In this document: positions 13,027-23,704 of the stretch, piece by piece | Layout of the letters: every line of letters starts with the position of its first letter | How positions within the stretch are numbered: position 1 is the stretch's first letter | From: Apostichopus japonicus | Taxonomy: Eukaryota > Echinodermata > Holothuroidea > Aspidochirotida > Stichopodidae | DNA: 64,000 bases | Assembly (NCBI RefSeq): GCF_037975245.1 | Contig: NC_092561.1 | Span: 7,996,001 to 8,060,000 of the forward strand | Direction: 5' to 3' | Program-made: the position numbers and the translations under genes | Notes under the pieces: generated by a model | Seen by the model: the letters and a program-made list of their open reading frames with translations, nothing else | Database searches by the model: none | What the model was told of the DNA's origin: nothing

Positions 13027-13551
13027 ATATATACCCTAAGTACTGGTAAAACCGGCGATATCTCATATATACCCAACTGGTCCAGAACTGCCACTCTTTC
13101 TGAGCTGCTCCTCATCACCGTTACTCAGATATGAAACTGCTAGTTACTTACAGTGTGTACAGTATACAGCAATGCACAGAGATCGCAGTACAAATGGTAC
13201 TCGTCCTCTTACCATCCATTCATCCTACGACGAGATTTGTGTTTTATATTGCCGGTAATAATAGCGTTTAATTTGTAATCCAAGTATGGCATATTCAGGA
13301 AAGACCGTCATTGATTGACTTTTATACCTGTTCCGTCTTTAACTTGAGGGAGTTTTTTTTTTTTTGTAAGACGCACGACTGACAAGCGAAGCGGCGTTAA
13401 AAACTATAATACAAGCTATTAATTACCACGTTTTATTCGTTTGGAAACTAACCGTGCGGATTCCAACCCCCCCCCCTGCAAAATACTCTAACAATTCCAG
13501 AGCGTGGTGTTTGTGTCGTTGGCTAATTCTTTGATCTTTTACTGTAGATAC
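13027..13551. other. Spacer between MITE and candidate exon
   Basis: No gene-like signal. It includes a T-run and a run of C near 13,468. Confidence 0.5.
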
Positions 13552-13689
13552 CTGTATGCTATGGTCGTGGTTGGCGTTGTAGAAGACTCTGAGGAATATG
13601 TGGGAAGGAGAGTAGCATGTTTTTGTACGTTTAAAGGAAAGTTACTGCATTGATTTTTGTCATAAATACCACCATTTCTTTGGGTTGAT
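13552..13689 (-). CDS. Candidate internal exon, unknown gene
   Basis: Read on the minus strand, a pyrimidine-rich stretch ends in TTCTCCTTTACAG as an acceptor. It is followed by 138 nt open in one frame and then AG followed by GTATCT as a donor. The peptide includes STQRNGGIYDKNQCSNFP and later SSESSTTPTTTIAYR, which is more protein-like than neighbouring open frames. The length is a multiple of three, so the exon would be phase-neutral. I recognise no domain. The call rests on splice signals plus the open frame only and could be chance. Confidence 0.3.
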
Positions 13690-14825
13690 CTGTAAAGGAG
13701 AAGCAAACCCAGCCCACCATCTTTAGCTTTGCAGAGATAATTTGGATGAATTACTAAAATTTCTTTCCAAATATCAAAAGAAAAATCTTGCCTCGTCCAG
13801 GAGATATTCAAAAGTCTTGTCTGTGGACTGTTGTATTTGTCAGCCTGTGATGTCTTAGTGCCACACGGAGATGAAACTTTTTATCTCATCATGGTCTTTT
13901 CTCTCATGTATATTTTGTATTTATAAACAGTGGTGAAATTGTAGCCAGTGTTAGAATGATGTCCACTCTGCAGTAGTCATTGAATCACATCAACTTACCA
14001 GTACTTCCCCAGCCTGCAGTAGTCATTGACTCACATCAACCCAATTAGTTCATCCCCACCCTGCAGAAGTGATGCTTAGAACCGATTGTCAGATCCCACC
14101 AAAAGTTTTATTTTGCACGACCCATGATTTGTTTCCTCCCCCCTTCCCCCCACCCTGTATTTTGTGGATGGTTGCTTTATTTATTGTAACTTTTTGCATT
14201 TTGCCATCAATGTTACATTACATAAATCACATACAGTAGTATTAAATTGCCAACGGTTTACTAAATATTATTTTCGTTTTTCTTTTTCTTTTTTACTTTC
14301 AGCAAGTGAAGGCTGTAAGCTGCATACTTATTTATAGAAAATTATTTCTCCACCTTTTTACTGACATAAATAGACTCATATTAAGCTAAATATTGACTTG
14401 CATTATTTTGGGAAATTTTGAATATTGAAGTAAAAAATTTCATTAAGTAGCGTGGAATAGATTTATCCGACTCGAGTCAATATGTTGCTTTAAGAAAACA
14501 ATTTGCCTCGACTTTGCAGTAATTTTCGGTAACAATACCACAAAAAGCGTCTGTAACATCATATCTATTTCCGCCACATATGTTCGCAATGAACCTTGTC
14601 CTTACACACTATAGCTACATGCTGTATATTACATATTCTTGTCAGGAAAACTGTTACCGTTTTATAAATGGCAGCTGTACTGCATGAAAAAGAATATATA
14701 TCTGTACAATTGAACTATAATGAACAAAATTTTCTTTCCAGAAAGGAATAGAACATTGGAACATCATAGTTATTGTAGCCAGGGTTTTCAAATGGCAGCC
14801 CATGGGCCAAATGTAGCCAACAAAA
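13690..14825. other. Spacer with small tandem repeat
   Basis: Three imperfect units beginning CTGCAGTAGTCATTGA lie at about 13,967, 14,014 and 14,061. A strong pyrimidine tract ending in TTTACTTTCAG at 14,302 looks like a splice acceptor, but the downstream open frame is not convincing. Confidence 0.45.
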
Positions 14826-15198
14826 GATGTCGATCTGAACCACAAAACCACATCGGCCAAAAATCTTGATATGAACCACAAAACCACATCGGCCCAAAAT
14901 CTCCATCCGAACCACCAAACCACATAGGCCCATAATCTCCATCTGAACCACAAAACCACATAGGCCCATCATCTCCATCTGAACCACAAAACCACATAGG
15001 CCCAAATTCAAAGTCTGAACCACAAAACCACATCAGCACAAAATCTCGATCTGAATCACAAAACCAGATCTGAACCACAAAACCACATCGACCAAAAATC
15101 TTGATATGAACCACAAAACCACATAGGCCCATAATCTCCATCTGAACCACAAAACCACATCAGCCCAAATTCTAGATCTGAACCACAAAACCACATCG
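14826..15198. repeat. 36-bp minisatellite
   Basis: About ten full units of 36 bp plus one 19-bp partial unit share the core GAACCACAAAACCACATC. Because 36 is a multiple of three, the minus strand stays open for 120 codons as a 12-residue repeat (like GPMWFCGSDGDY). No flanking coding sequence, start context or splice signal supports translation, so it is listed as a repeat. Confidence 0.9.
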
Positions 15199-15870
15199 TT
15201 CTATCCAGGCATAGTGGGATTTCGTTTCTCAGTGGTTCGTCCTTTGGGCCCCAATTTTATATATTTTATTCTCTCGCAAATTAATTTTGCCGACCCCTAT
15301 ACTGGCTGCTGACGGTATAACTCAACGATGTACCCATTTCTAGGTAGTTTTTATTTTTATTCACCTGTGATATATAATTTTGAGTGATGTCTCCAACCTG
15401 CTGAAGGAACTTATTAATTCATGATCACCGATGATGCAGTAAATTTTCCGTCTTTGTTCCGCGGCTTCGCAGGTTAAAGAAATCTTTCAAAGAAAAGGAC
15501 ACTTGAATGGTACAAGGTCGTTGCTGAACCGCACAGATCACTCACAAAATATAGCACACTAGTCATCAGGATAAAACCTTTTATTCATGCTTATCGGGTT
15601 GAGGGTTTTTATTTTTTCTTTAAGGGTATAAAAAAGAATAATATTAATCAAAATGACTTCCATGGACCACTGGCCTTGATACCTACCAAAAAATCTGCCC
15701 CAGTTTTTGTAGGAAAGTTTATTTTAATACCCGAATGCACAGGAGGTTATTTTCTTAATTTTTAATTGTAAAACTTTATATATACCGAGAAAGGTTGTGT
15801 ACTTTTTTTTTCTCTTTTTATTTTTCGATTTCTTTTACTCGTAAGTTCAAAATGTTTCTTTGTCTGCCAG
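15199..15870. other. Spacer before candidate exon
   Basis: No gene-like signal apart from the long pyrimidine stretch at its right end, which could be the 3' splice-site tract of the candidate exon that follows. Confidence 0.45.
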
Positions 15871-15933
15871 GATCTGGGAATATTGATATGTACAAACTAG
15901 GGCAATGTCAGCCGAGAGTTGTAGATTATAAAA
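15871..15933 (+). CDS. Candidate small exon, unknown gene
   Basis: A long pyrimidine tract leads to TTTGTCTGCCAG as an acceptor, then 63 open nt, then GTAAGAT as a near-consensus donor. The peptide reads GSGNIDMYKLGQCQPRVVDY. The same frame stays open to a TAG at 16,019-16,021 if not spliced. No homology is recognised and the exon is short, so this is weak. It lies on the opposite strand from the 13.55-kb candidate and, if real, belongs to another gene. Confidence 0.2.
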
Positions 15934-16152
15934 GTAAGATCTCATCGAGAGATGATGAACTGTTGATCTCGCCAAATCTCTTTGAATGTTATTCAGCTGC
16001 TGCCGGTCGTTCATTGTACTAGTTGTCACTTTATCGGGTGTCTTTGCAGACTTATACTGTATTGTCACACACTGTGGGTTTGAACCTTGATAGTCCATGC
16101 AACCGGCTTAGATATCACAAATATAGTATGTATTGCTTACATGTGTGCTGTT
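15934..16152. other. Spacer
   Basis: No further signal between the candidate exon and the LINE tail. Confidence 0.4.
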
Positions 16153-16300
16153 TTATAATAATAATAATAATAATAATAAATGAGACTTATATAGCGCCAA
16201 ATCAGTAGACAAAAGTCACTGCTCAAGGCGCTTTACAAAGAAAGCAGATTAATTTAAATAAGAACAAGTGAAAAGATGGGTTTTAAGTAGACTTTTATGA
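16153..16300 (-). mobile_element. LINE 3' tail, second copy
   Basis: Inverted relative to the copy at 1.39-1.60 kb. On the minus strand it runs from a KTH-encoding stretch through the CGCCTTGAGCAGTGACTTTT block and GGCGCTATATAA-like sequence to an (ATT)n tail. Only about 150 nt remain, so it is severely 5'-truncated. Confidence 0.65.
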
Positions 16301-19300
16301 TGTATTTATTATGACAATTTCAAAAAGTTTTAGCAAAAGCCAATTTCAACAACGATTAGAAAAAAAAGTTTTGTGATTTTTAATTCTTTTTGAGGGGGGT
16401 TGAGGGTGGTGGTTGAGGGGTTTGAGGGGGAGGGATGTGGGAATCAGTGCTTGGAGCTCCATTTTTAAAGTGCCTAGTTCATGTACGGCACATGTTCGTG
16501 AGTTCATGAGTTTTCCAAAAGAATCCAAGATGACACAATGGTTGGGTACATCTGTTGCTTACTATCTTCATAAAGCACATTTTTTTTGTTATATTTGAAA
16601 AACTGATCAAAAATGACTTTGAATCCTGCACAGGTCTGTATGTATAGATCTATGCAACCGCAATGTCTATACATATATATATATGTATGCTTGTATGTAC
16701 AGTATGAAGATTTCCCACCAATGGCTAGAAGCATATTGACCAACTAATGAACTTTGACCTTCGGTCTAGAGGACAGTTTTAAGGACATGTTGCATGTATT
16801 GTCATAATTTGAGTGACTTTAAGAGATTTAACTGAAGTACTTAATCAACAGTACATGTTTTCATCACTTTTTGTGTTGTGAATAATGCACATATGGCTCT
16901 AACTGCTATTTTCAACCAGAGCTTGTTTGCAATAAAAATTTTTCTTTGAAATGCTCGATACGGTAACTATGGAAAACTCGCAATGATGCTGCACAGTTTG
17001 TTAAGGGCTTGATTATATATTGTTTCACAGTACTATGAAGGGAAAAAAAAAAATTGAAACTTAATGAAGAATGCCCTTAATTGTATTTAATAATTGCTAC
17101 ATTATATAACTGCATGTACTGTATAATTGCCCTTCTTCTGTTGTGGGCAGTACAAGATTACTTGGCAATATGTGTCACAGTCCATACATACATACATGTG
17201 CATGTTTGTCTGTTTACTGTACCATTTATATGCAGGAAATAATCTTTTGGTTTGCATTATGACCCCACTCCCACCCCCATCCTCCATCCGCCTTGTTTTA
17301 GCTTATCACTTTCTCCTGTCAATAAGTCATCTGTTCCTCCTGGGATACAGGAATATAATCCTACTTTTAGTTTGTGTCACTCCCCCCCCTCCCTTCCATC
17401 TCCCTTGCTCTAGCTCATCCCTTCCTTCCCCCTCCCCATTCCGTCCCCCTTCCTTCTCCCTCCTCTGGCTTCTAGCAAAAGGTTTTACCCCAAATACAGA
17501 GAAGAGTCAGTGCATATAATGAGCCTCTTTTGCGACAAAACCAAAAGAATGTGTAACATTTCAAGTTCTATGAAGAGTATTTAGTGATGATTATAGGTCT
17601 CCCAGATAATAAATCTCCCCAGATTTATATCAATTTGTAAACAAAATGATCTAGAGAAAATGTAAAAAAAATCAATCAATCACTCAATCAATAAATAAAT
17701 ACTTGTGATGGTGACAAACCTTGCTACTTTTGTCACTAATTATAACTTTTGTAATAAAAACAGAATAATAAGAAGGATTAAAAAGAGGAAGGAAATTGAA
17801 ACAAAAGGATTGTGCCCTAATTATGTAGGCTGCCGATATGATCTAGCTGTTCCAGTATAACAACTTTCTCAGAAAGTGTCCCTCGTCTGTTATTTCTAAG
17901 TTTTTCTACTAATTATCTGTTCAGTTGTGGTTAATGTTGGCACAGGATTTTACAGCAACTCTGTGCAATTCTGGGAAATTTTTCCCTTAGAAGCAGGCTT
18001 GCAATGAACTTTTCAACTTTCAGTAGCTAGGTTTACTACTGTTGGTTGATATGATGTCATATTTATCAACTTTTACCTCATGTGTGTGTGTCTCTATGTG
18101 TCTCTGTGTGTCAATGCTTGTGAGTCGAAGGTGACATGTAAAAAAAAGGGAGAGGTTTGGCATAGTTTATTGAAGAGTGCAATTCTCTGGTGGATGAGTT
18201 TATGAGACTACTGGCGGTCTGTTCAGGATACTGAGAAAAAGTAAATGGCCGAGCTTTTGTGATTCACACACAACATCACGCATCATATCATCCAGTGCAG
18301 TGATTATCATTGTAAAGGGTTTCCAAGCTATATATCACGCTGTCTCATACGCTGTCACTCTGTATTTAGACTTTGCAACATTTGTGTATGTAATTGTCTA
18401 TGTGCACCAGTTGGAGTAATTACTGCATCATTTGGAAACTTTACTGTTGCTTCTCTGTGAAGAGCTTGTGAAAGTTTTTACCGTTTAAACATTGTACGTC
18501 TGTGTGCATACGGTTGGGAGGATACATTACTGTACAGTTAATGGGATACGATACACTGTCGTCATTCTTAAAGAGTTTACAACAGTTTGAACTTTTTAAC
18601 AGTGTCTTTGTTTACAGTTTTGAATAATTACTACAGTTAATTGGAAATATATACACTCACTTTTTCATGAAGAGCCTGTGACAGTTTTAACTTGAGAACA
18701 ACGTTTAATTAATTGTGTATACAAGTGGATTAATTACTAAGTTACTAAATTACTAAGGTAAGTGTGGAATATATACTGTTGTTCTCTTGAGTATAACGTT
18801 TATTCATTATTCGCAAGTAATTTCCTTGGTCACGTTTGAATTAATTACAACTTACTGTAAGTTGAAATATTGTCCATTCTTATGTAGTTTACACTAGTAT
18901 ATTGCTTATTGTGTTAATTTCATTGTAAGTTGGACAGTACCTACTGTATGACAAATGTATTGTCATATGTTTAGTTCAAAACATTTGTAAATAGAGCTAG
19001 TTATTCGTTTAATTGAATTAATTGTGATGTGATTATATAGATTGCAACGTCGACGGTTTCAACAGTTGGTTGAATTGTTTTGTGCATAGCTTTGAAATTT
19101 TAATGATTCATAACAACAATTTGAAGAATAGGTCCATCCGCAGGGTTGCATACCTCATCATGGATACTCATTGAAATAATTGCTTAAATAAGTGCTAATT
19201 AATTCATTTTTAAAATCCAAATTCCCTCTTCATTTTATGAAGTTCTCCGCACATGAACAAAACACTAGTGGACCCATATATGCTTAGAGTTAGAATTGTG

Positions 19301-19550
19301 AGTTTCTCATGTTTGGATGCTATATCATTGGTGTTTTCCAGATTGGACGTACTGTAAACCATGCATTTACAGGAGTTTGTTGGTATTTTACCAGACTTGG
19401 GAATTGTCTAACGAACTGCTTCTTACTCTCTCCTATGTACTGTATGTTCTAGCGTGTTGCACGCCCGCTGCATACTAGAACCCATCATTAGTTTACTCAC
19501 ACTCGATCTTAATGGTAATTCTAATAGTGCAACCGTAACGTCTACTTAGC
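16301..19550. other. Spacer without recognisable gene
   Basis: It contains a G-rich patch (16,392-16,438), a pyrimidine-rich tract (17,260-17,465) whose 130-codon open frame is low-complexity, and a (TG)n patch near 18,082. No coding or RNA signal was found. Confidence 0.5.
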
Positions 19551-20098
19551 TCTCTGCATTAGAGCATCGCTCTCTGGGTTGGAACTTCGCTCTCCGGATT
19601 AGAAGATCGCTTTTTGGGTTAGAAAGACTCTCCCTGGGCTATAGAACACTGCATGCTCTCTGGGTTAATACATTGCTCCCTGGGTTAGAACATTGCTCCC
19701 TGGGTTAGAACATTGCTCCCTGGGCAAGAAAGTCCGTCTCTCAGTTAGAAAGCCCCTCTCTCGGTTATAATGCCCCTCTCTCAGTTAGAACGTCCCTCTC
19801 TCGGTTAAAAAGTCCCTCTCTCAGTTAGAAAGCCCCTCTCTCGGTTAGAACGTCCCTCTCTCGGTTAGAACGTCGCTCTCTCGGTTAGAACGTCGCTCTC
19901 TCGGTTAGAAAGCCCCTCTCTTGGTTAGAACGTCGCTCTCTCGGTTAGAACGTCGCTCTCTTGGTTAGAACGTCGCTCTCTAGGTTAGAAAGCCCCTCTC
20001 TCGGTTAGAAAGCCCCTCTCTCGGTTAGAACGTCGCTCTCTCGGTTAGAACGTCGCTCTCTCGGTTAGAACGCCACTCTTGGCTAGAACGTTGCTCTC
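19551..20098. repeat. 20-bp minisatellite
   Basis: About 27 units are built on CTCTCTCGGTTAGAACGTCG, with a frequent variant replacing AACGTCG by AAAGCCCC. The left third is strongly diverged (CTCCCTGGGTTAGAACATTG and similar) while the centre and right are nearly homogeneous, the usual mark of unequal exchange. It is not a CRISPR array because there are no unique spacers. Confidence 0.95.
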
Positions 20099-23000
20099 AT
20101 TCTGCTCTATCATAGCAGGGGGATGGGAGGGTAGGGGGGATTCGAGGGTGCTTGTGTGAATTTGGTGATACATACATATTTCCCAAATGTAGTCCTGGTT
20201 CATTTGATTTCCGTGATATAAACAACATATGAGCATATTGAACATATTTTAGTGTACAAGTGATTACACAGTTAGTAAAAGTACGTTAAGACCTTGCTAT
20301 CTATATATATATATACACACATGATGGATGCTCACATCAAAACAAACAATGTTCAAACATCAGGCATAATGATACTCTGTGCAAACATCTTTAACAGCTG
20401 ACATTATACACATCTTTAACAGCTGACATTATGTACATGTATAATTGCACCTGTTAATACACAACATTTGCATACTACGTTCACTGCGAGCCAATCTTGT
20501 TACATCATGCTGTATATATACCATCACCAGTATCACTTGCCATATTTTTTATTATTTGCATTATTTTTTGGAGCTGGTTTTCTCTGAATGTACTCTTTAC
20601 CAGTCTTTGTGACCATCATGAAGATCAGGGCGAATTACATCCGTTCAGACAGCATCCATAAAATGAATGATGGGCATGTGGTTTCTATGGAGACCATAAA
20701 CCATAAACCAGGTCACCAGTGAAGCTTGATGCTTTATAAAGGCCAAAAAAAAAAGAAAAAAAAATTTACATATGTTATAAGCAATCAAAATTTGTCCTTG
20801 TTGAAGATTCCAGATGAAGCAACAAATTCATATTTAAGATAGGTATCCCTCAATTTGTCATATATATTTAAGCATATCTCTCCAAAAATCTAGTTAATCA
20901 CTAATTGGGGGGGGGCAGGGAGGGAGGGGAGAGTCTATTTCCAGAATAATTTATTTTAGTATTTAAGCTACAAAGTACCACCCCGAGAGATCGTTATGCA
21001 CAGGTCACGCAATTGGTGTTGTTGCTCGGTGACTGCCAAGTACCTATTTCCAGTTAAATGACATGCCCAAAAACTGTATGTACCTAATTGTTAATCATTT
21101 ACATACATGGCCCATAAAACTTAAGTAGTTAATATGTACATGTTTAAATCTTGCCGAAATTATGTCTAACCGCATGTGACTTCTTGCAAGGTCAAAAAGA
21201 AAGCTAGCACTGTATATATTTTACACAGATATTGTTCTGTTATTGTTACTTGAACTTGGGAAACAATAACTCTAATAAAGGATTTTATTGTTTCATCTAT
21301 ACACATACAGTACCTGTATTCATCAGCTAGCTATACAATACGTTAGCAAGCCTATATAGATTTGCAATGTTATGGTTGTACACAGACTGCAGTTTTTGAT
21401 TTTTGCCTTTTATTTTCACTTTTGTTTCGACCCTTGTATCGGATATAGTTCCAACTTATTGCCAATTGGGATGAGAAGTTAACATCATTTCATTTCATAC
21501 GTGTGTATATATATTTACATACTTTGTGTAGTGAAATTTCTTTTTTTTCCAAGCTTTAAACATATAATAATGATAATAATAATAAACAGACAGTGAATGC
21601 TGAAGACTTGTCGATTGCAATTAATTAAACAATCATTATTAATAATCATTAATTAGATAACATACATAGCTCAGTTTATACTTATTTTACAATGCTGTTT
21701 TAATTCACTTTTCACTTAAGTTTGACATTATCCACACCCATTTTCAGGAGTATGTAATTGACTATGACAACGACAATGTTTAAATACCAGCATAAATACT
21801 CAATACACATATCAATAAAGTGATACAATGTAATGAAGACTTGTAAAACAACCTTTTTAAGCTAAATGATATACATAATACATATTGCTACATATAATTC
21901 AGAATGGGGTGAAATGCTGAACAATGGAGAAGACATATTATGATAATTCTTTAAATTTTGTGCCAGGCTTTTACGTCCTTCACATACTTTTTTTTTGCAG
22001 TCTTGAAAATTTTGCCTAAATTGCAATAAAATACAATGTTCAGCAGTTACATTTATGTGTATTGTTTGCCAGAATGCTATATTTACATGTATAAAACTGT
22101 ATGATCAGGACAATATAAGAAATGTTTGACCTTACAAATGTGATTTGTAAGGTACAAATATGATTTTTGGTTTTAAAAAAAAATGGTAATGGAGCTCTAG
22201 CTAGAATATTTTACAATTTGCAACATTCTTTGATATGTTACTATGAAAATGAAATATGAAACATTGTGAAACTCATAATCTGTTGCTTTATGTAAATTCG
22301 GTTTCTCAATTAGTTTACTAAGAGCTAAGAGTTGTATAGTCCCCTGCTCAGAGGGCCAGAGAAAAACTTTACTTGGACAAAATAGGGCAAGATTGTTCAG
22401 GAAAATATCACAAATAATTGTTAGCCAAAAATATTCAGTTTTATAGCAAATCAACCTTTTTTTTAATTCTGAAAGTAGAAAGTTACATTTGCTCTTAAAG
22501 ACAAAAACCACATCTCCTAAACGTATCGAAAAATATACAGCAATTTGTAATTGCCCGTCCTTTAGATTTAATTTGCAGCATTTAAGTTGTATTTCGTTGC
22601 ACACTCTCATTCCAATACTGATATTATTTTGTAAACGATGGGCAAAAGAAAAAGGTTACTCGAGTCTTTTAAAAAGCCTTTTAGTGGAGGGCATGCATGC
22701 GTACCAGATTTAGTGTACAAGATGGTACGCTGATTCGTTGACCCGGACCGGGAGCCTTATGCGGGCTGGAATTGACCACATGACTGGGTGGTCAACTTAG
22801 CTTGAACCATCAAAGAAATTGTGTCAAGAGCGTGGGAAATGAGGCACAAGCATTCAAAGGTTTCACAAGAAACGAAAAGTAAAAAAAAAAAAAAAAATTA
22901 AATGATGTGACGTGACTTGGAAAGCAATGAAAAAGAAATGAAATGAACATGAAATGAGAAAATCAAATCAAATGATCAAATAAATCAAATAACTGGACTA

Positions 23001-23590
23001 ACTATTTATAACTCAACAATTAGGAGCAAATGGATGGTGGTATTGATCGAAGTTTAAATCACGTACCCTGTAGGTGCACATTGTATCATTCTAGTTTTAA
23101 ACTCTGCGACATAATTTTGTGTTTTACCCTCCTCACTGAAAGTAAATTTTGTTACAGTTTTTGAGATTTATAGCATTAATTTTGAAAGTACATTTTGAAC
23201 TTCCTTGATCTGTTAATATCTAGGTTAATGACAGTATGACTTACGGAAGGAGTACAGAGGATATTGTCAATTATTTTATGAATCTCTTATATTTCATGTA
23301 ACTTGAAACATGAAGATGTACAGGTACCTGTTACTGTTCCTGCTCCGAGAAATCAAAGGTGGACTTTTTTTAAGTCCATGGCTTTTTGTATATATATGGC
23401 TGGTACCTTTCATACATACTAATTTAGCAGTTAGAACGGTACATGTAAGGTGTGTATGTATGTATGTATGTATGTATGTATTTTAGATGCTCATGCAAGC
23501 AGGAACTCGCGAAGAAGTGGCTTATGAAAGCCGCGAGCTGACCGAAGTCAGTCTCTTAGATTCATATTTTAACGTCCATGATTATGAATT
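20099..23590. other. Spacer, one long unassigned minus ORF
   Basis: A 137-codon open frame on the minus strand (22,197-22,610) is AT-rich, hydrophobic and unrecognised. That length is plausible by chance here. A small direct repeat of CATCTTTAACAGCTGACATT occurs at about 20,387 and 20,410. No other gene signal was found. Confidence 0.5.
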
Positions 23591-23704
23591 GTCTATTGTC
23601 AACAACTCTGTAACTGGACGACATACATTAATCTTGGAGTGTCTCAAACTCGGGACCTTATGATTGGAAGGCACCAGCGTTAACCACTGAGCTAACACTC
23701 CACT
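23591..23704 (-). mobile_element. tRNA-derived SINE
   Basis: On the minus strand a 72-nt tRNA-like head (23,633-23,704) has an A-box-like TTAGCTCAGTGGTTAACGC and a B-box-like GAGTTTGAGAC, and is followed by a short non-tRNA body. The acceptor arms are AGTGGAG and CTCCAAG. The B box deviates from GGTTCGANTCC and the anticodon region is irregular, so this is a SINE or tRNA pseudogene and not a working tRNA. It is unrelated to the SINE at 29.0 kb. Confidence 0.6.

Noticed and set aside
14281-14302. Strong splice-acceptor-like tract as evidence for an exon at 14,303
   Set aside because: The sequence after it is AT-rich, lacks a good donor, and its open frame is not protein-like.
17127-17519. 130-codon plus-strand ORF
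   Set aside because: Mostly a pyrimidine-rich low-complexity tract giving Pro/Ser/Leu runs.
19551-20098. CRISPR-like appearance of short regular repeats
   Set aside because: Repeats are contiguous with no unique spacers; the context is eukaryotic; it is a minisatellite.
22197-22610. 137-codon minus-strand ORF
   Set aside because: Longest unexplained host ORF, but AT-rich hydrophobic composition, no domain, no splice or promoter context; length is plausible by chance.
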